Below the pieces are notes generated by a model. It worked only from the letters and a program-made list of their open reading frames with translations. It ran no database searches and was not told the origin of the DNA. A program made the position numbers and the translations under genes. Of a stretch of 64,000 nt of DNA, positions 47,109-58,097 are shown piece by piece (positions within the stretch are counted from its first letter, which is position 1; the number at the start of each line of letters is the position of its first letter). The stretch comes from Ecdyonurus torrentis. Its lineage: Eukaryota; Arthropoda; Insecta; Ephemeroptera; Heptageniidae. The stretch lies in the NCBI GenBank assembly GCA_949318235.1, contig OX439128.1, positions 54,328,806-54,392,805 on the forward strand. Direction: 5' to 3'.

Positions 47109-47425
47109 TTAAAGGCGTAGAACACCTTGAACAAAAAAAGTTGCGTAATATTCTAACAAACCTGAAAATCAACGTTGATCTGGCCGGAGTCATTGATTTC
47201 TAATTTATTTTCCATTCACAAAATGCCACTGGCGGTCACTGACGTCACAGCTCGCCTGGTCCACGTGCAAATAAATCGGGCGAGCTGTGACGTCAGTAAC
47301 CGGCAGTGGCATTTTGTGAATGGACAATAAATTAGAAATCAATGACTCTGGCCAAATCAACGTTGATTTTCAGGTTTGTTAGGATATTTAACAACTCTTT
47401 TGTTCAAGGTGTTCTATGCCTTTAA
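47109..47425. mobile_element. Family C foldback MITE, copy 5
   Basis: TTAAAGGCGTAGAACACC to GGTGTTCTATGCCTTTAA, with symmetric TGACGTCA words. Confidence 0.9.
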
Positions 47426-47484
47426 TATGTACAGATATAAGGTGAATATAAGACAATTTTAAATTTTATTAGTAGAAATAACAG

Positions 47485-47780
47485 TTGTATACGGATGACG
47501 TCATATTTATTGCGCTTGGAGGCCATACTGGAGTAGTAAATAACATTGCTCAGCATAGGACAAACTTCATTTAAGCCAATTTTCTTTGGGAAATTGGTTC
47601 ATTTTTTGTTCATGTTATTTTTCTCACATACTTGAGATACTAATTCAACATATTTACAACACCAAGCTCTCAAAAATATTGCATAGCATTTTTTTTACTG
47701 GCAAAATAGTTTATTGTCCTATGCCACCCATGTTATTAAGTTATCCAACATGGCGTCGACTTTAACATGAATGCATACGT
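47485..47780 (-). mobile_element. Family D MITE
   Basis: TTGTATACGGATGACGTCAT to CTTTAACATGAATGCATACG. The terminal TATAGGG is lost. Confidence 0.8.
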
Positions 47781-47819
47781 CTAAAAAAATAGTAAATAAA
47801 AATAATTTTAATAAAATCT

Positions 47820-48160
47820 TTAAGCCATAGACCACATAAAACAACATGTTCTTTTTAAAGAATAACCAAGAAATGGAATCTTCAAAACTGATAACAATTT
47901 TTACCAGAATGTTAATGTAGCTCCACGAGAGAACGTAAAAAAACTGTAAAGTATGCAATTTGTGTGAAAATTCATGTTTATGACGTCAGAAACATGCAAA
48001 AATTAGTATGAAAATGTTGTGCGGGTTGCATAAATTGAAATTTCTAATCTCTGCTACGGGGCTACAGTTCGGTTTTGAGACAAACTAAAGTTATTTATGT
48101 AAATCCCATCAAGTGTTTTGTGATATAAATGATTATGTTTTTCTCTGGTCTATTCCTTTT
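47820..48160 (+). mobile_element. Family B MITE
   Basis: TTTAAGCCATAGACCAC to GTCTATTCCTTTTA, with TATGACGTCAGA. Confidence 0.85.
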
Positions 48161-48283
48161 ATGATCACAAGTATGTATACTATTTTTACTTTCTTAATTG
48201 TGAAAACTATTATTGTAATAGAAAATATAACATCGAAATAATATTTTGTATTTAATTTTTTTTTTTATTTTTTTTTTTTTTAG

Positions 48284-48372
48284 AATTATTTTTATACTTT
48301 GCTTTGGAGTTGCAAGCCCAGCGATAGTATCCGATATCAACGATGGAATTTGGAACAGAGATCTGGTATCAG
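48284..48372 (+). CDS. ABCH-type transporter, exon 13 (second membrane helix)
   Basis: After a long T tract and TAG, the joined codon gives SIIFILCFGVASPAIVSD then INDGIWNRDLVSG. This continues the second helix and the cytosolic turn before GVRPAE. The donor is CAG|GTAAAA. It ends one base into a Gly codon. Confidence 0.92.
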
Positions 48373-48714
48373 GTAAAATATGTTAATCCAATAATTATTC
48401 CTATTGATTTTTAAATGAAATTGAACTAGATTTTATTATACGTATACATGATATAGCCATCTTGCTTCTCAAGCTAACAAAATCATGATTTAAGTAATGT
48501 ATTGAAATTATGAAAAATATTCATTTACCCAAAAAAAAACAAAAAAAAAACAATTAAATAATTTTTAAAAACAATTTTAATTCTATTCAAGGCAAAAATT
48601 TAAAAATTTGAAATTAAAAAAAAACTAGAAAAAAAACTAGAAAAAAAACTAGAAAATAAAAAAATAAAAAATTTGCTCGATTATGAAAAACAATTTCCTA
48701 ATTAATTTTATTAC

Positions 48715-49423
48715 ATATCGCTGGCTACGCGTATAAATGGGGAAAAAGCAATTTTCATGAACCGCGCGAGTGGTGAATAAGCTCCTTTCGTACGGCCGTC
48801 GTGAGTGGTGGATATCATGTGCTGGGAGCAATGCTTACTTGCCACTCGCGGCGGCCGTGAAAGGTGTATATCGATCTTGTTGCGAAAAAAAGGTCTATCT
48901 CTTATTTTGTCAGTGGAAGCAAAAGGCGTATCTCTTATTTTGTCAGTGGAAGCAAAAGGCCTATCTCGTATTTTGTCAGTGGAAGCAAAAGGTCTATCTC
49001 GTATTTTGTCAGTGGGAGCAAAAGGCCTATCTCGTATTTTGTCAGTGGAAGCAAAAGGTCTATCTCGAGCGCCATCTACATAACGTTCGGGAACGAGATA
49101 GGCCTTTTGCTTCCACTGACAAAATACGAGATAGGCCTTTTGCTTCTACTGACAAAATAAGAGATAGGCCTTTTGCTTCCACTGACAAAATAAGAGATAG
49201 GCCTTTTGCTTCCACTGACAAAATAAGAGATAGGCCTTTTGCTTCCACTGACAAAACACGAAATAGGCCTTTTGCTTCCACTGACAAAATAAGAGATAGG
49301 CCTTTTGCTTCCACTGACAAAATACGAGATAGGCATTTTTTTCGCAACAAGATCGATATTCACCAATCACTTGGTTCATGAAAATTGGTGTTTCCCCATT
49401 TAGACGCGCTGCAAGCGATATGT
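48715..49423. mobile_element. Outer foldback U hosting foldback I
   Basis: The arms CATATCGCTGGCTACGCGT with GGGGAAA, and AACACC-like TTTCCCC with ACGCGCTGCAAGCGATATG, are inverted, as are TTCATGAACC/GGTTCATGAA. The body has GC-rich CGGCCG words. Foldback I lies in the middle. Confidence 0.75.
48867..49350. mobile_element. Foldback I with 33-bp repeats in both arms
   Basis: The ends ATCGATCTTGTTGCGAAAAA and TTTTTTCGCAACAAGATCGAT are inverted. The left arm has about five and the right arm about seven copies of a 33-bp unit (CTCGTATTTTGTCAGTGGAA and so on), in opposite orientation. The centre is CGAGCGCCATCTACATAACG. The unit is eleven codons, so it creates open frames on both strands that are not genes. 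A short copy is at 51316-51505. Confidence 0.88.
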
Positions 49424-49493
49424 TTATATATGTTTTATTTCAATATAGTTTTTTAGTTACCAATATAATAATATTAAAAACATTATTTGGCAG

Positions 49494-49670
49494 GTGTAAG
49501 GCCAGCCGAGATTTTGTTATCCCACGTAATCATAGAATTTGTGGTTCTAATAATACAGACAGTTGAATGTCTTTTTATTGGATTTTATGTTTTTGACATT
49601 GAAAACCAAGGATCGATATGGGTTGTATTTACTATAGTCATTCTTGTAGGTCTGTGTGGAATATCTTATG
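49494..49670 (+). CDS. ABCH-type transporter, exon 14 (third and fourth membrane helices)
   Basis: The joined codon gives GVRPAEILLSHVIIEFVVLI then IQTVECLFIGFYVFDI, a polar NQGS turn, and IWVVFTIVILVGLCGISYG. GVxPxEIxxSH at the start of the third helix is a family pattern. The acceptor is TTTGGCAG and the donor ATG|GTAATA. It ends one base into a Gly codon; the partner exon is not identified. Confidence 0.93.
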
Positions 49671-49719
49671 GTAATAATTTATATTATTTTTATTTATATC
49701 TTCTACACGAGTTATTTTT

Positions 49720-49912
49720 ATAAAATGGGACAAATGGATTTTGCCGAATATACCGCGCGATTGAAATCGCTAGAAAATAATTGTCACAACAACAGTTAGG
49801 TGTGTCTACTGCTGCATTTCTTCGCCTTCCTATATCATTGGTATAATTTGTGAGCACCAAAATTTGCTTGCCTACTTGACCAGCCATCTGGTGCACGCTA
49901 GCGCACACCTTT

Positions 49913-49973
<61 letters not shown>

Positions 49974-50100
49974 TGTCATTGCATGATATTTTTCTCGAGA
50001 CAGGATAAGAGAGAAAGAGAAAGAAAAAAAAAAAACAATTACTAAAATTTGACAACCATAAAATATATAATCAATTTCAACATAATTAAACAGTAATAAT

Positions 50101-50144
<44 letters not shown>

Positions 50145-50207
50145 GAAGGTGATAGTTTGCTGTCTAGTTTGGTTTTGCATAATACTCATACAGGAAGTGA
50201 GACAGTA

Positions 50208-50249
<42 letters not shown>

Positions 50250-50410
50250 GCACCAGACGGCTGGTCAAGCAAGCAAGCATAAATATTTTGGTGCTCACAC
50301 ATACCAGTGATGTAAGAAGGCGGGCAAATGCGGCAGTAGACACACCTAACTGTTGTTGATTTCATTCGCGCGGCATATTCAGCAAAATCCTTTTGCCCCA
50401 TTTTATAACA
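49720..50410. mobile_element. Foldback element Z with TC/GA cores
   Basis: The outer arms TTTTATAAAATGGGACAAA/GCCCCATTTTATAA and AACTGTTGTTG/CAACAACAGTT are inverted. Inner parts have GGTGCTCAC/GTGAGCACC and CAGACGGCTGGTCAAG/CTTGACCAGCC. TC (49915-49971) and GA (50105-50141, 50210-50248) runs fill the middle. Confidence 0.7.
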
Positions 50411-50427
50411 ATTCTAGTGTACAGTAG

Positions 50428-50701
50428 AAAGCAGAAAAATTGTTAAAGAGACATTATTGGTCCACGAAATTACAATAGCAAAGTGTTTCTGTTGCAATAG
50501 TTCTCCGCCTTCTCAGGTTGTCTGTCATTGCAGTGACCAATGACATAAATATAAGCACATCTCCTTGAGTAGGCACACCTTCTCTCTCTCTCTATGATAT
50601 TTTACATCCTGTGAAAAGAACAAAATCACATGCAAAAACAAACATGTTTATAGAAAATGTATTTTTGTTTGGTCAAGCAGGCAAGCATTATATTTTAGTT
50701 C

Positions 50702-50760
<59 letters not shown>

Positions 50761-50810
50761 TTGTGCACCAGACGGGTGGACGGCGGGCAAGCAAGCATCA
50801 TACTCTGATT

Positions 50811-50865
<55 letters not shown>

Positions 50866-51030
50866 GTGTACCGTGCATAACTCAAGGAGGTGTGCTTATA
50901 TTTATGTCATTGGCCACTGCAATGACAGACAACCTGAGAAGGCGGAGAACTGCTGCAGCAGACATACTTTGCTATTGTAATTTCGTGGACCAATAGTATC
51001 TCTTTAACAATTTTTAAGCTCTGTACTGTA
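50428..51030. mobile_element. Second foldback with GA cores, next to Z
   Basis: The arms TTGTTAAAGAGACA, GGTCCACGAAATTACAATAG and TTCTCCGCCTTCTCAGG are matched in reverse at 50936-51016. GA runs lie at 50705-50758 and 50813-50862. GCAAGCAAGCAT words are shared with Z. Confidence 0.75.
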
Positions 51031-51315
51031 CACTACGTATTTTTGAATTACAAGTTACAAAATTATCTATTCAAAAACAATATGCTCATGTTTAATAAAA
51101 CTTTTTTATTTTAAAATATTATTTTCAAAATTATTTTAAGTTTTATCATGAAAGATAGTTTTTATGTTTGAAGAAATGTAAAATAAAACAAAATATATTA
51201 GAAAACATAATAACATGAAGATGAAGGTTTTATTTACTAACATTTAACATTTCTAGTCTTAAGTAAATAGTATTTAGTAAATAGTAAAATATAAAATATA
51301 AAATATATATATATA

Positions 51316-51505
51316 TATCGATCTTGTTGCAAAAAAGGCCTATCTCGTATTTTGTCAATGGAAGCAAAAGGCCTATCTCTTTTTTGTCAGTGGAAGCAAA
51401 AGGCCTATCTCTTTCCCGAACGTTATGTAGATGGCGCTCGAGATAGACCTTTTGCTTCCACTGACAAAAAACGAGATAGGCCTTTTTTTCGCAACAAGAT
51501 CAATA
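51316..51505. mobile_element. Foldback I, short copy in a TA tract
   Basis: ATCGATCTTGTTGCAAAAAA to TTTTTCGCAACAAGATC with two to three 33-bp units. TA sequence lies on both sides (51303-51316 and 51522-51602). Confidence 0.85.
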
Positions 51506-51605
<100 letters not shown>

Positions 51606-52148
51606 GTGTGTGGGGGGGGGTTAGGTGTAAGAGTGGGCCAGACATATTGTCAGCCTTAAACCTCGCCCTTTCAAACATTTGAATTTTTTTTCTACCTGTA
51701 CATTTTTTTTAATAAAGACGATTATTTATTTATTTATTTATTTAAAACTTACAAAATATAACTATAATAATAATAATAATAATTAACGGCTTTTATTGGG
51801 CGAAATCAGGCGTACAACCTCTCAATTTAACCCAACTGTTTAACAGTACAGTCAGTTACAATATTTGTTAGTAGCATCAACATATAACGCAAAATTTATT
51901 TTTTTTAAAGATTTTTATTGATAATTTTTAATTGTGATTTAGTAATTTATTTACTGGAATTATAATTTAAGTCAAATTTCTTTTCACTTAAATTATTTAA
52001 ATTGAGAATATATATACACTTAATAATTTATTTAGAAAACAAAATTTGGTTAGTAATTAAAAATAGTTAATTGAGAATTTATCTATATTAGTACATATTA
52101 GTAGTAGTTTTAATTATACATTTTAGAACAACATAATCATAACAAGGA

Positions 52149-55097
52149 TCACTCTAAATATCTATCAAAAAGTAGTTTTTTCAGTTGCGATTTAAATGTG
52201 TTTATTGTTGGTGAATTTCTAATTTGTAATGGTAATCTATTCCATAGTTTACCACCCATAACACTAAATGAATTTTCATACATTTTATAATTAGCTTTAG
52301 GAACTTTTATAATTGATTTATCACATCTTGTATTTCTCACTTTGACATCACAGGCTTTAGTTACAAATTGATTTAGGTACCCTGGGCTAAGGTTATAAAT
52401 TATTTTATATATTTGGATGAGCACATGTAGCTCTCTACGCTCCTTTATTTTTAGCAGCTTCATTCTGGTATAATACTTTGTGGTACCTTCCCCCATATCA
52501 AGATCATATACATATCTTATCACACCATTAAGTAGTACTTCAAGCTTACGATTTAGTTCATAACATATATTTGTTTGGATCGTATCACAATAGTCAATTA
52601 TAGGGCAAAGAAGTGTTTTTGCCAACAAAATTCTAGTTGACTCAGGAGTATATTTCCTGAATCTATACATTTTCTTTAGTGATAACATGACCCTCTGATA
52701 AACATGAGACACATGACCACTCCAATTTAAGGTACTATCAATTATAAGACCGAGGTCTTTTACTCTAATTTCAAATTCAAGTTCAATTTCACCGACTTTT
52801 ATTTTATTACATTTTTCCATATCAAGATCTTTTAGCACATTTGGATGACCAATAATTATAGCTTTACACTTTGAGGAATTTAATAGTAAACCACGACTGT
52901 CAAAATATTGTTTTAGTGATATAATATCCTCATTTATTAATTTGATCGTGTCATTAAAATTTTCAGGCAAAGTATGACGATACAATTGACTGTCATCTGC
53001 ATAAATGTGATAAAAACAGTTTCTTATATGGCGACCAATATCATGAGTATATATCGAGTAACACCAGGGCCCCAATATAGTACCCTGGCCACAGCCACTT
53101 ACAACCTGGCCCCATTCTGATCGTTTGTTATCAGCACTCACCACACACTGTTTCCTATTTGTAAAATATGACTTAAACCATTCAATAACACTTTTAGAGA
53201 AATTTAGTACTTCAAGTATATTAAAGAATATTTTATGGTTTAGGCTATCAAATGCCTTTGAATTATCCAATAGTACAAGAATTGTGACCATTTTATTATC
53301 TACTGACTGCCGTATTTGTTCAACAATGTACAATAGTGCTGTATTGGTCCCATAGCCTTTCCTGAACCCAGATTGAAAAGTATCAATTACTTCATTTTTA
53401 TTACAAAATTCATTAACTTGGTCAAATACAACTTTTTCAACAATCTTAGCCTCAACGTTTATTTTAGAGATAGGCCTATAATCTGCCGGAAAAGTTGGAT
53501 TATTATTTTTTTTAATAGGAATAACGAGTGATTCCTTCCAGCCATCGGGAACCACCGAGTGCTGTAGAGAACTATTAATTAAAGTCAGTATTGAGGGTAA
53601 AACTGCATTACCAAGTTGATTTAACATATCAATAGAGATACCATCATTTCCTTTAGCTTTGCTTTTTATTGATTTTATAGCTTGTGTGATATCGTGTGGG
53701 TAAACATGTTTAAAGTAAAACTTTTCATCACCATCATCCTTGTTAAGTGGCTTAATATAATCGGAAATGCAAGACTCTATATCACTATCAGATAATTTAG
53801 TATTACTGTTTAGGAAATAATTGTTTAGTATATTTAACTGATCCAATTTGAAATTACTTTGTATTTTTGTCTTTTCCCCAATCCCAAAATTATTTACATT
53901 ACGCCAAAGAATTTTAGTTGATTTAACAGATAGTAGACTATTTGCATGAGATTTGATAGCTTGTTTAGTTTTTATATTAACATTATTACGTGCCTTAACA
54001 TAATTCGATTTAATTTGAGGGAGATTTAATTTATGTTTTTTCATTTGATTAAACTTACGTCTACATTTATCTCTATGCAATCGAAGTTTTTTAATTTCCG
54101 GGGTAAGCCATGGTGCAGGAGGACGCGTGACTCTAGTTTCTTTGAAAGGAGCATGTTTATCATAAAGGCCATTAATTTGATTGTGAAAAAATTCAATTTG
54201 TTTATTCATTGATTCAAATTTTATTATTTCATGCCATTTAGTATTAAACGCGTCATTTAGAAAATTTTGTAAAACAAAGTTATCAAACGACCGAAACTTT
54301 ATAACTTGCTCCTTTCTATGCATACTGGTAATAGGGTAAACCACATATAAAAAGTCATGTTTTGAGATCTCACTTACATGATTAAATTTACCGGAGGTAA
54401 TACAATTTATGTTATGATTTATTGCGATAATATCGATTGTAGATGAACCAGTATCAAAATGATGTGTATCAGGTATTGGTAATATTTGTAGATTTAAGTT
54501 ATCACATAAAGAGAGCAGGTCGCGTCTAGCTTTATTATCATCTTTAAGATTAATATTTAAATCACCTAATACGATAATATGATCAAAAGCTGGTGCATGA
54601 GACATAAAGTCAATGCTAAAATCATGGAACTTGCCGGTATCCGGTGGCCTATACATACATATTACAAGCACTTTTTTATCTTTAACTTTAACGTTCAAAA
54701 ACAAATATTCAGGCAAGAAATTATATTTAATTGGAGAAAATGCAATAATTTGCGCATCATAGCATGATTTAACATAAACTGCAACGCCCCCTGATGATTT
54801 CTCTTGTCTATCCTTCCTAAAGATATTATAATTTGGGACATCGTAACTATGAGTAGTATGAGTCTCATTTAGCCATGACTCAGATACTGCTATAATATCT
54901 ACATTACTCTCCTCAAATATTTCTTTAATTAGGTGTATGTGACCGTGTATTGACTGTGCGTTGAAATGGAAAACAACTAATGAGTTATTATGTTTATGTT
55001 TTAATTCGTTTACTAATTTAGCCGTGTCAAACTCTGAATCACTCACTGACTCATTGATAATATCAGAAGAACTTGTATCAATATTTTTATAACCCAT
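52149..55097 (-). CDS. LINE 2 ORF2: endonuclease and reverse transcriptase (982 aa)
   Basis: The endonuclease covers about residues 35-260, with HFNAQSIHG, VSESWLNE, GGVAVYVK, MYRPPDTG, LGDLNINL and ISKHDFLYV (SDH-like). The reverse transcriptase follows from about residue 490: IPIKKNNNPTFPADYRPIS, FQSGFRKGYGT, LLDNSKAFDSLNH (catalytic aspartate), GTILGPWCYSIY and HIYADDSQLY (YADD box). The tail has GGKLWNRLPLQIR. All key motifs are present and the frame is unbroken. It cuts the target and copies element RNA by target-primed reverse transcription. The motifs place it in the CR1/L2/Jockey-like group; the clade needs a tree. Confidence 0.95.
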   Translation of the reverse strand: MGYKNIDTSSSDIINESVSDSEFDTAKLVNELKHKHNNSLVVFHFNAQSIHGHIHLIKEIFEESNVDIIAVSESWLNETHTTHSYDVPNYNIFRKDRQEKSSGGVAVYVKSCYDAQIIAFSPIKYNFLPEYLFLNVKVKDKKVLVICMYRPPDTGKFHDFSIDFMSHAPAFDHIIVLGDLNINLKDDNKARRDLLSLCDNLNLQILPIPDTHHFDTGSSTIDIIAINHNINCITSGKFNHVSEISKHDFLYVVYPITSMHRKEQVIKFRSFDNFVLQNFLNDAFNTKWHEIIKFESMNKQIEFFHNQINGLYDKHAPFKETRVTRPPAPWLTPEIKKLRLHRDKCRRKFNQMKKHKLNLPQIKSNYVKARNNVNIKTKQAIKSHANSLLSVKSTKILWRNVNNFGIGEKTKIQSNFKLDQLNILNNYFLNSNTKLSDSDIESCISDYIKPLNKDDGDEKFYFKHVYPHDITQAIKSIKSKAKGNDGISIDMLNQLGNAVLPSILTLINSSLQHSVVPDGWKESLVIPIKKNNNPTFPADYRPISKINVEAKIVEKVVFDQVNEFCNKNEVIDTFQSGFRKGYGTNTALLYIVEQIRQSVDNKMVTILVLLDNSKAFDSLNHKIFFNILEVLNFSKSVIEWFKSYFTNRKQCVVSADNKRSEWGQVVSGCGQGTILGPWCYSIYTHDIGRHIRNCFYHIYADDSQLYRHTLPENFNDTIKLINEDIISLKQYFDSRGLLLNSSKCKAIIIGHPNVLKDLDMEKCNKIKVGEIELEFEIRVKDLGLIIDSTLNWSGHVSHVYQRVMLSLKKMYRFRKYTPESTRILLAKTLLCPIIDYCDTIQTNICYELNRKLEVLLNGVIRYVYDLDMGEGTTKYYTRMKLLKIKERRELHVLIQIYKIIYNLSPGYLNQFVTKACDVKVRNTRCDKSIIKVPKANYKMYENSFSVMGGKLWNRLPLQIRNSPTINTFKSQLKKLLFDRYLE

Positions 55098-55159
55098 ATT
55101 GAAAGAATTCGCAGGATGTAAACTGGATTGCCCCTTATCTGTAAGACAAGGGGCGGCAT

Positions 55160-56176
55160 TCAGTTTTCCGAACTTGTATCGGCACCCATGTCTTTCGATG
55201 TTTTTTTACTTGATTGGACTGGAGGAGACGCCTCTCTAGGCCGTTTTGTAGTTTTTTGTGAACTATTATAGCTATGATGAGGACTACTATTGTTTGACCC
55301 AACCTCATCGACAGAGCTTTTAATTGTTGTTAATAAATCAGGATCATTTAATTGATCTAAACCATAAGACACTCCTTCAATAAGTAATTTATTTTTATAA
55401 ATTTTGGTTCTTAAATTAAGATTTATTGCCTTGTTTCTAAACTTAATAAGTTTAGCTTTATCAGCTCTTTCAGATGGGGTAAGGTCATCACTGATTGAAT
55501 AATCAGAGTTTTTTAAGTTTGTTACGTTGGAAAACAATGAACTTTTGATCTTATAGTTACAAAACCGAACAAGTACAGGTCTTGGTTTATTAAAATTTTT
55601 ACCAATTCTATAACACGTTTCAATATCAGCAGGATTTATAATAACTTTCAGTAAATTATTACATAAGTTACAAACTGTTGTTTCAATATCCACTGATGAT
55701 TCATTATCTTTATTATTTATTCCGTAAAAAATAACATTGTTTTTTCTTAATTTGAAATCCAAAGACCTTACTGTTTTTTGCAGTTCAATGTTTTGCTTAG
55801 TTATTACAGATATATTAATTTTATTTGTGGAAACATCGTTATTTAAAGTTTGAATATTTTCACTTATCTTACTTACTTTTATATCAACATCCTGTATTGA
55901 TTGTGTAATAGTATTTAATTTTTTTAACTCTTCAGAATTTTGACTTGCAAGTTTTAATATCTCATCCAGAGTTTTATTGGGAGGTCCAGGATTAGATTCC
56001 ACATTTCCTATTATAAGTAATATTGAGAGAACCATAAGTAATAATCTTACATCACACTCCAAACATAAATAATGCAGAGCAAGATAATCATTTAAGGTTA
56101 AATAACATTTGCTTGACTTAAAGCATAAATTGAAACAGCCAATGGCTGCACGCCAAGTGCCTAAACAGACACCCAT
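55160..56176 (-). CDS. LINE 2 ORF1 with hydrophobic N-terminus and 2A-like motif (338 aa)
   Basis: The first 57 residues are cysteine- and leucine-rich and end RLLLMVLSILLIIG. NVESNPGP follows (residues 58-65), close to the 2A consensus D-V/I-E-x-N-P-G-P with N in place of the first D. Next are a coiled coil (about 70-140), an RRM-like part (LRKNNVIFYGIN, CYRIGKNF, PVLVRF), and a C-terminal region with DLTPSERADKAKLIKFRNKA and a polar Ser/Lys-rich tail. The protein probably binds element RNA. 2A-like sequences at ORF1 starts are known in some CR1-like elements, where they can act as ribosome-skipping or signal-like segments. Function here is inferred. Confidence 0.88.
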   Translation of the reverse strand: MGVCLGTWRAAIGCFNLCFKSSKCYLTLNDYLALHYLCLECDVRLLLMVLSILLIIGNVESNPGPPNKTLDEILKLASQNSEELKKLNTITQSIQDVDIKVSKISENIQTLNNDVSTNKINISVITKQNIELQKTVRSLDFKLRKNNVIFYGINNKDNESSVDIETTVCNLCNNLLKVIINPADIETCYRIGKNFNKPRPVLVRFCNYKIKSSLFSNVTNLKNSDYSISDDLTPSERADKAKLIKFRNKAINLNLRTKIYKNKLLIEGVSYGLDQLNDPDLLTTIKSSVDEVGSNNSSPHHSYNSSQKTTKRPREASPPVQSSKKTSKDMGADTSSEN

Positions 56177-56900
56177 TTTATCAAATAAACTTTATTTAAT
56201 TCAGAAGAGATTTAAATTAATTCAATTCAGGCAAAAATAGGAACTAGTTTACTCACTTGTTTGAATAAATTAACAATATCAGTCAAAACAACACTTCAGC
56301 ATAATATGCATTTAATAATCATTTTCATAAGATAATTATGGTTAATCTTATTGCTACTTGTGTTTGAGCTGAATTGTTAATATTACATATTGATAGCAAA
56401 AGATATAATAGATTGACAATAATACAGCATAAAATAAATTTAACCAATTCTTATGTTTATCTATTTACATGCATGTAAATTAGGTGTAGTATAATTGTAT
56501 AAAGTTCAATAATAGTAGTGGCTCAATTAACTAGCAACTACAAGCAGGTCATATGGTAGTTTTTATTCTCTTCTGGATAATGGAGGTAAATGACAATAGA
56601 GGTATAAATGGAGGTATAGGATAACTGCTACTTTGGGCCGAGAACGATAGTTGGCGGATGAAACCGGACCACCATCAGGTCCGTTCTAGTAGTGGTTCAC
56701 ACGTTGGCTCACAGCAGGTTTGCCCCAGCCGTCCTTGCTGGGGTACTACATGTGAGCTAGCCGCAAAAAAAAAACACGAAGATAGTAAAATCAGTCAGGA
56801 CTCAGCGGCAAAATAATTAACTATTTGCCAATAATTTAGGTTGTAGATTAAATGAAGTAGTAGAGTAGAATATATTCAATGAGAAAAATTTCCTTGAGTA

Positions 56901-56924
56901 GAGTTTACCGGTACCGGTAAACTC
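56901..56924. repeat. Perfect 24-bp palindrome in the LINE 2 5' region
   Basis: The half-site GAGTTTACCGGT is followed directly by its exact inverse. It lies about 725 bases upstream of the ORF1 start. Confidence 0.9.
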
Positions 56925-57060
56925 ACTGTTTCAAGCTGGAGTGGCTGGTGGCACAAGATCTATGGTACATGTGTGTGCGGCGGCTGCCGCTGATAGAGTG
57001 AGAAAAAGCGGCCCCGATCGAGCACTCAGACTTAATGCCAGGGAAATGTGACGATATCAG

Positions 57061-58061
57061 CGCTGGTTTACTTCAGTGGTTGAAAAGTGAGTTAGATGTA
57101 TTACGTAATCAGTCACGTGGTTTTGAAGAAAATTTTCTTTGCTTCCAGCCAAAACGAAACTTTACCAAGTTATTTGTGTCTTTAATACTTCATTAATCCA
57201 TTAAATTATACGTACAGTTTCTTCAGCACAACTTCTTGAGCATAGCAGTATGGTTTAAGATGGTAAAACACACTTAAAAATGAACAATACACAATAAAAC
57301 GACGGACAGTTCTAAAATGCTATTTTACACCTCCGCCACCTAGCTCCGCCACATATTCTATAAAAGAACATTGTCCCCAATTTTAGAAAATTGAAAAATG
57401 ACGTTATGTTGATAATTTTTATATGTCTGGGCATAGGAAAAAGCTGCCAATCACTGTGAGGTCATTTTGCGTCTTTTAAAAATTAATTAAAAATACTAAA
57501 TGAACTAAAAATTAAAAATTTCACATATTTATCGAAGGACAATATTTCCTCTTTTATATAGAATGTTTTTATTTAAACTACCCCTTAAAATTTCTTTGGT
57601 ATTCCTCTTTGTTCTGTAATATATATAGGTAACAGCTTAATATTTTTTCTTCCACTATAATCCCTCTGTCTCTCTATCTTTTCCCTTTTTTTTTTTTTTT
57701 TTTTTTTTTTGCATCACGATCGTTAGTATTTTTTAGTATATGAATTAAATATTTCAGTCAATTTTGCATTATTATACATTTTAATCTCTCGTACATTAAA
57801 AAAAATCTTAAAGGTGGAATACTGGAAAATAAATAAACCTAGGTTTCTGAAGGTGTTGAGCAATGAAATAGTTCTTGGGCAATGAAATAAGTAAATATAG
57901 TAAATAATAAATAAATCGAAATTACACCATTCACGTATTATTGATGAACGCTTTTAATTTGAAGATGTGAAACAAATAATAAGTATGTGTGTAATTTAAT
58001 TTGATGGAATTTTAAAATCTTTTTTCGAAAAAAAAATTTTCAACTTTCTTCTTCTTCTTCT

Positions 58062-58090
<29 letters not shown>
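57061..58090. other. Stretch without a recognised gene
   Basis: AT-rich, with T runs at about 57688-57710 and 58064-58097. A TTTCAG followed by a short hydrophobic frame at about 57768-57810 was considered as an ABC exon, but the phase does not fit the next exon. Confidence 0.35.

Positions 58091-58097
<7 letters not shown>

Larger units (their letters stand above)
51743..57060 (-). mobile_element. Non-LTR retrotransposon 2 (LINE), both ORFs open
   Basis: On the minus strand: a 5' region rich in short palindromes (about 56180-57060), ORF1 (56176-55160), a 62-base gap, ORF2 (55097-52149) and a 3' region ending near ATAAATAAATAAATAA at about 51722-51743. No target duplication was found by eye, so the borders are approximate. 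It lies between ABC exon 14 and the candidate exon 15, opposite to the gene. Intact ORFs imply a young, possibly active copy. Confidence 0.85.

Noticed and set aside
48770..49381. Several overlapping frames of 77-203 codons on both strands
   Set aside because: They come from the 33-bp repeats of foldback I, which are open in several frames; no protein family motif.
57768..57812. ABC exon between exons 14 and 15
   Set aside because: TTTCAG followed by a short hydrophobic frame is tempting, but its length does not give the phase needed by the 58314 exon and it lacks a family motif.
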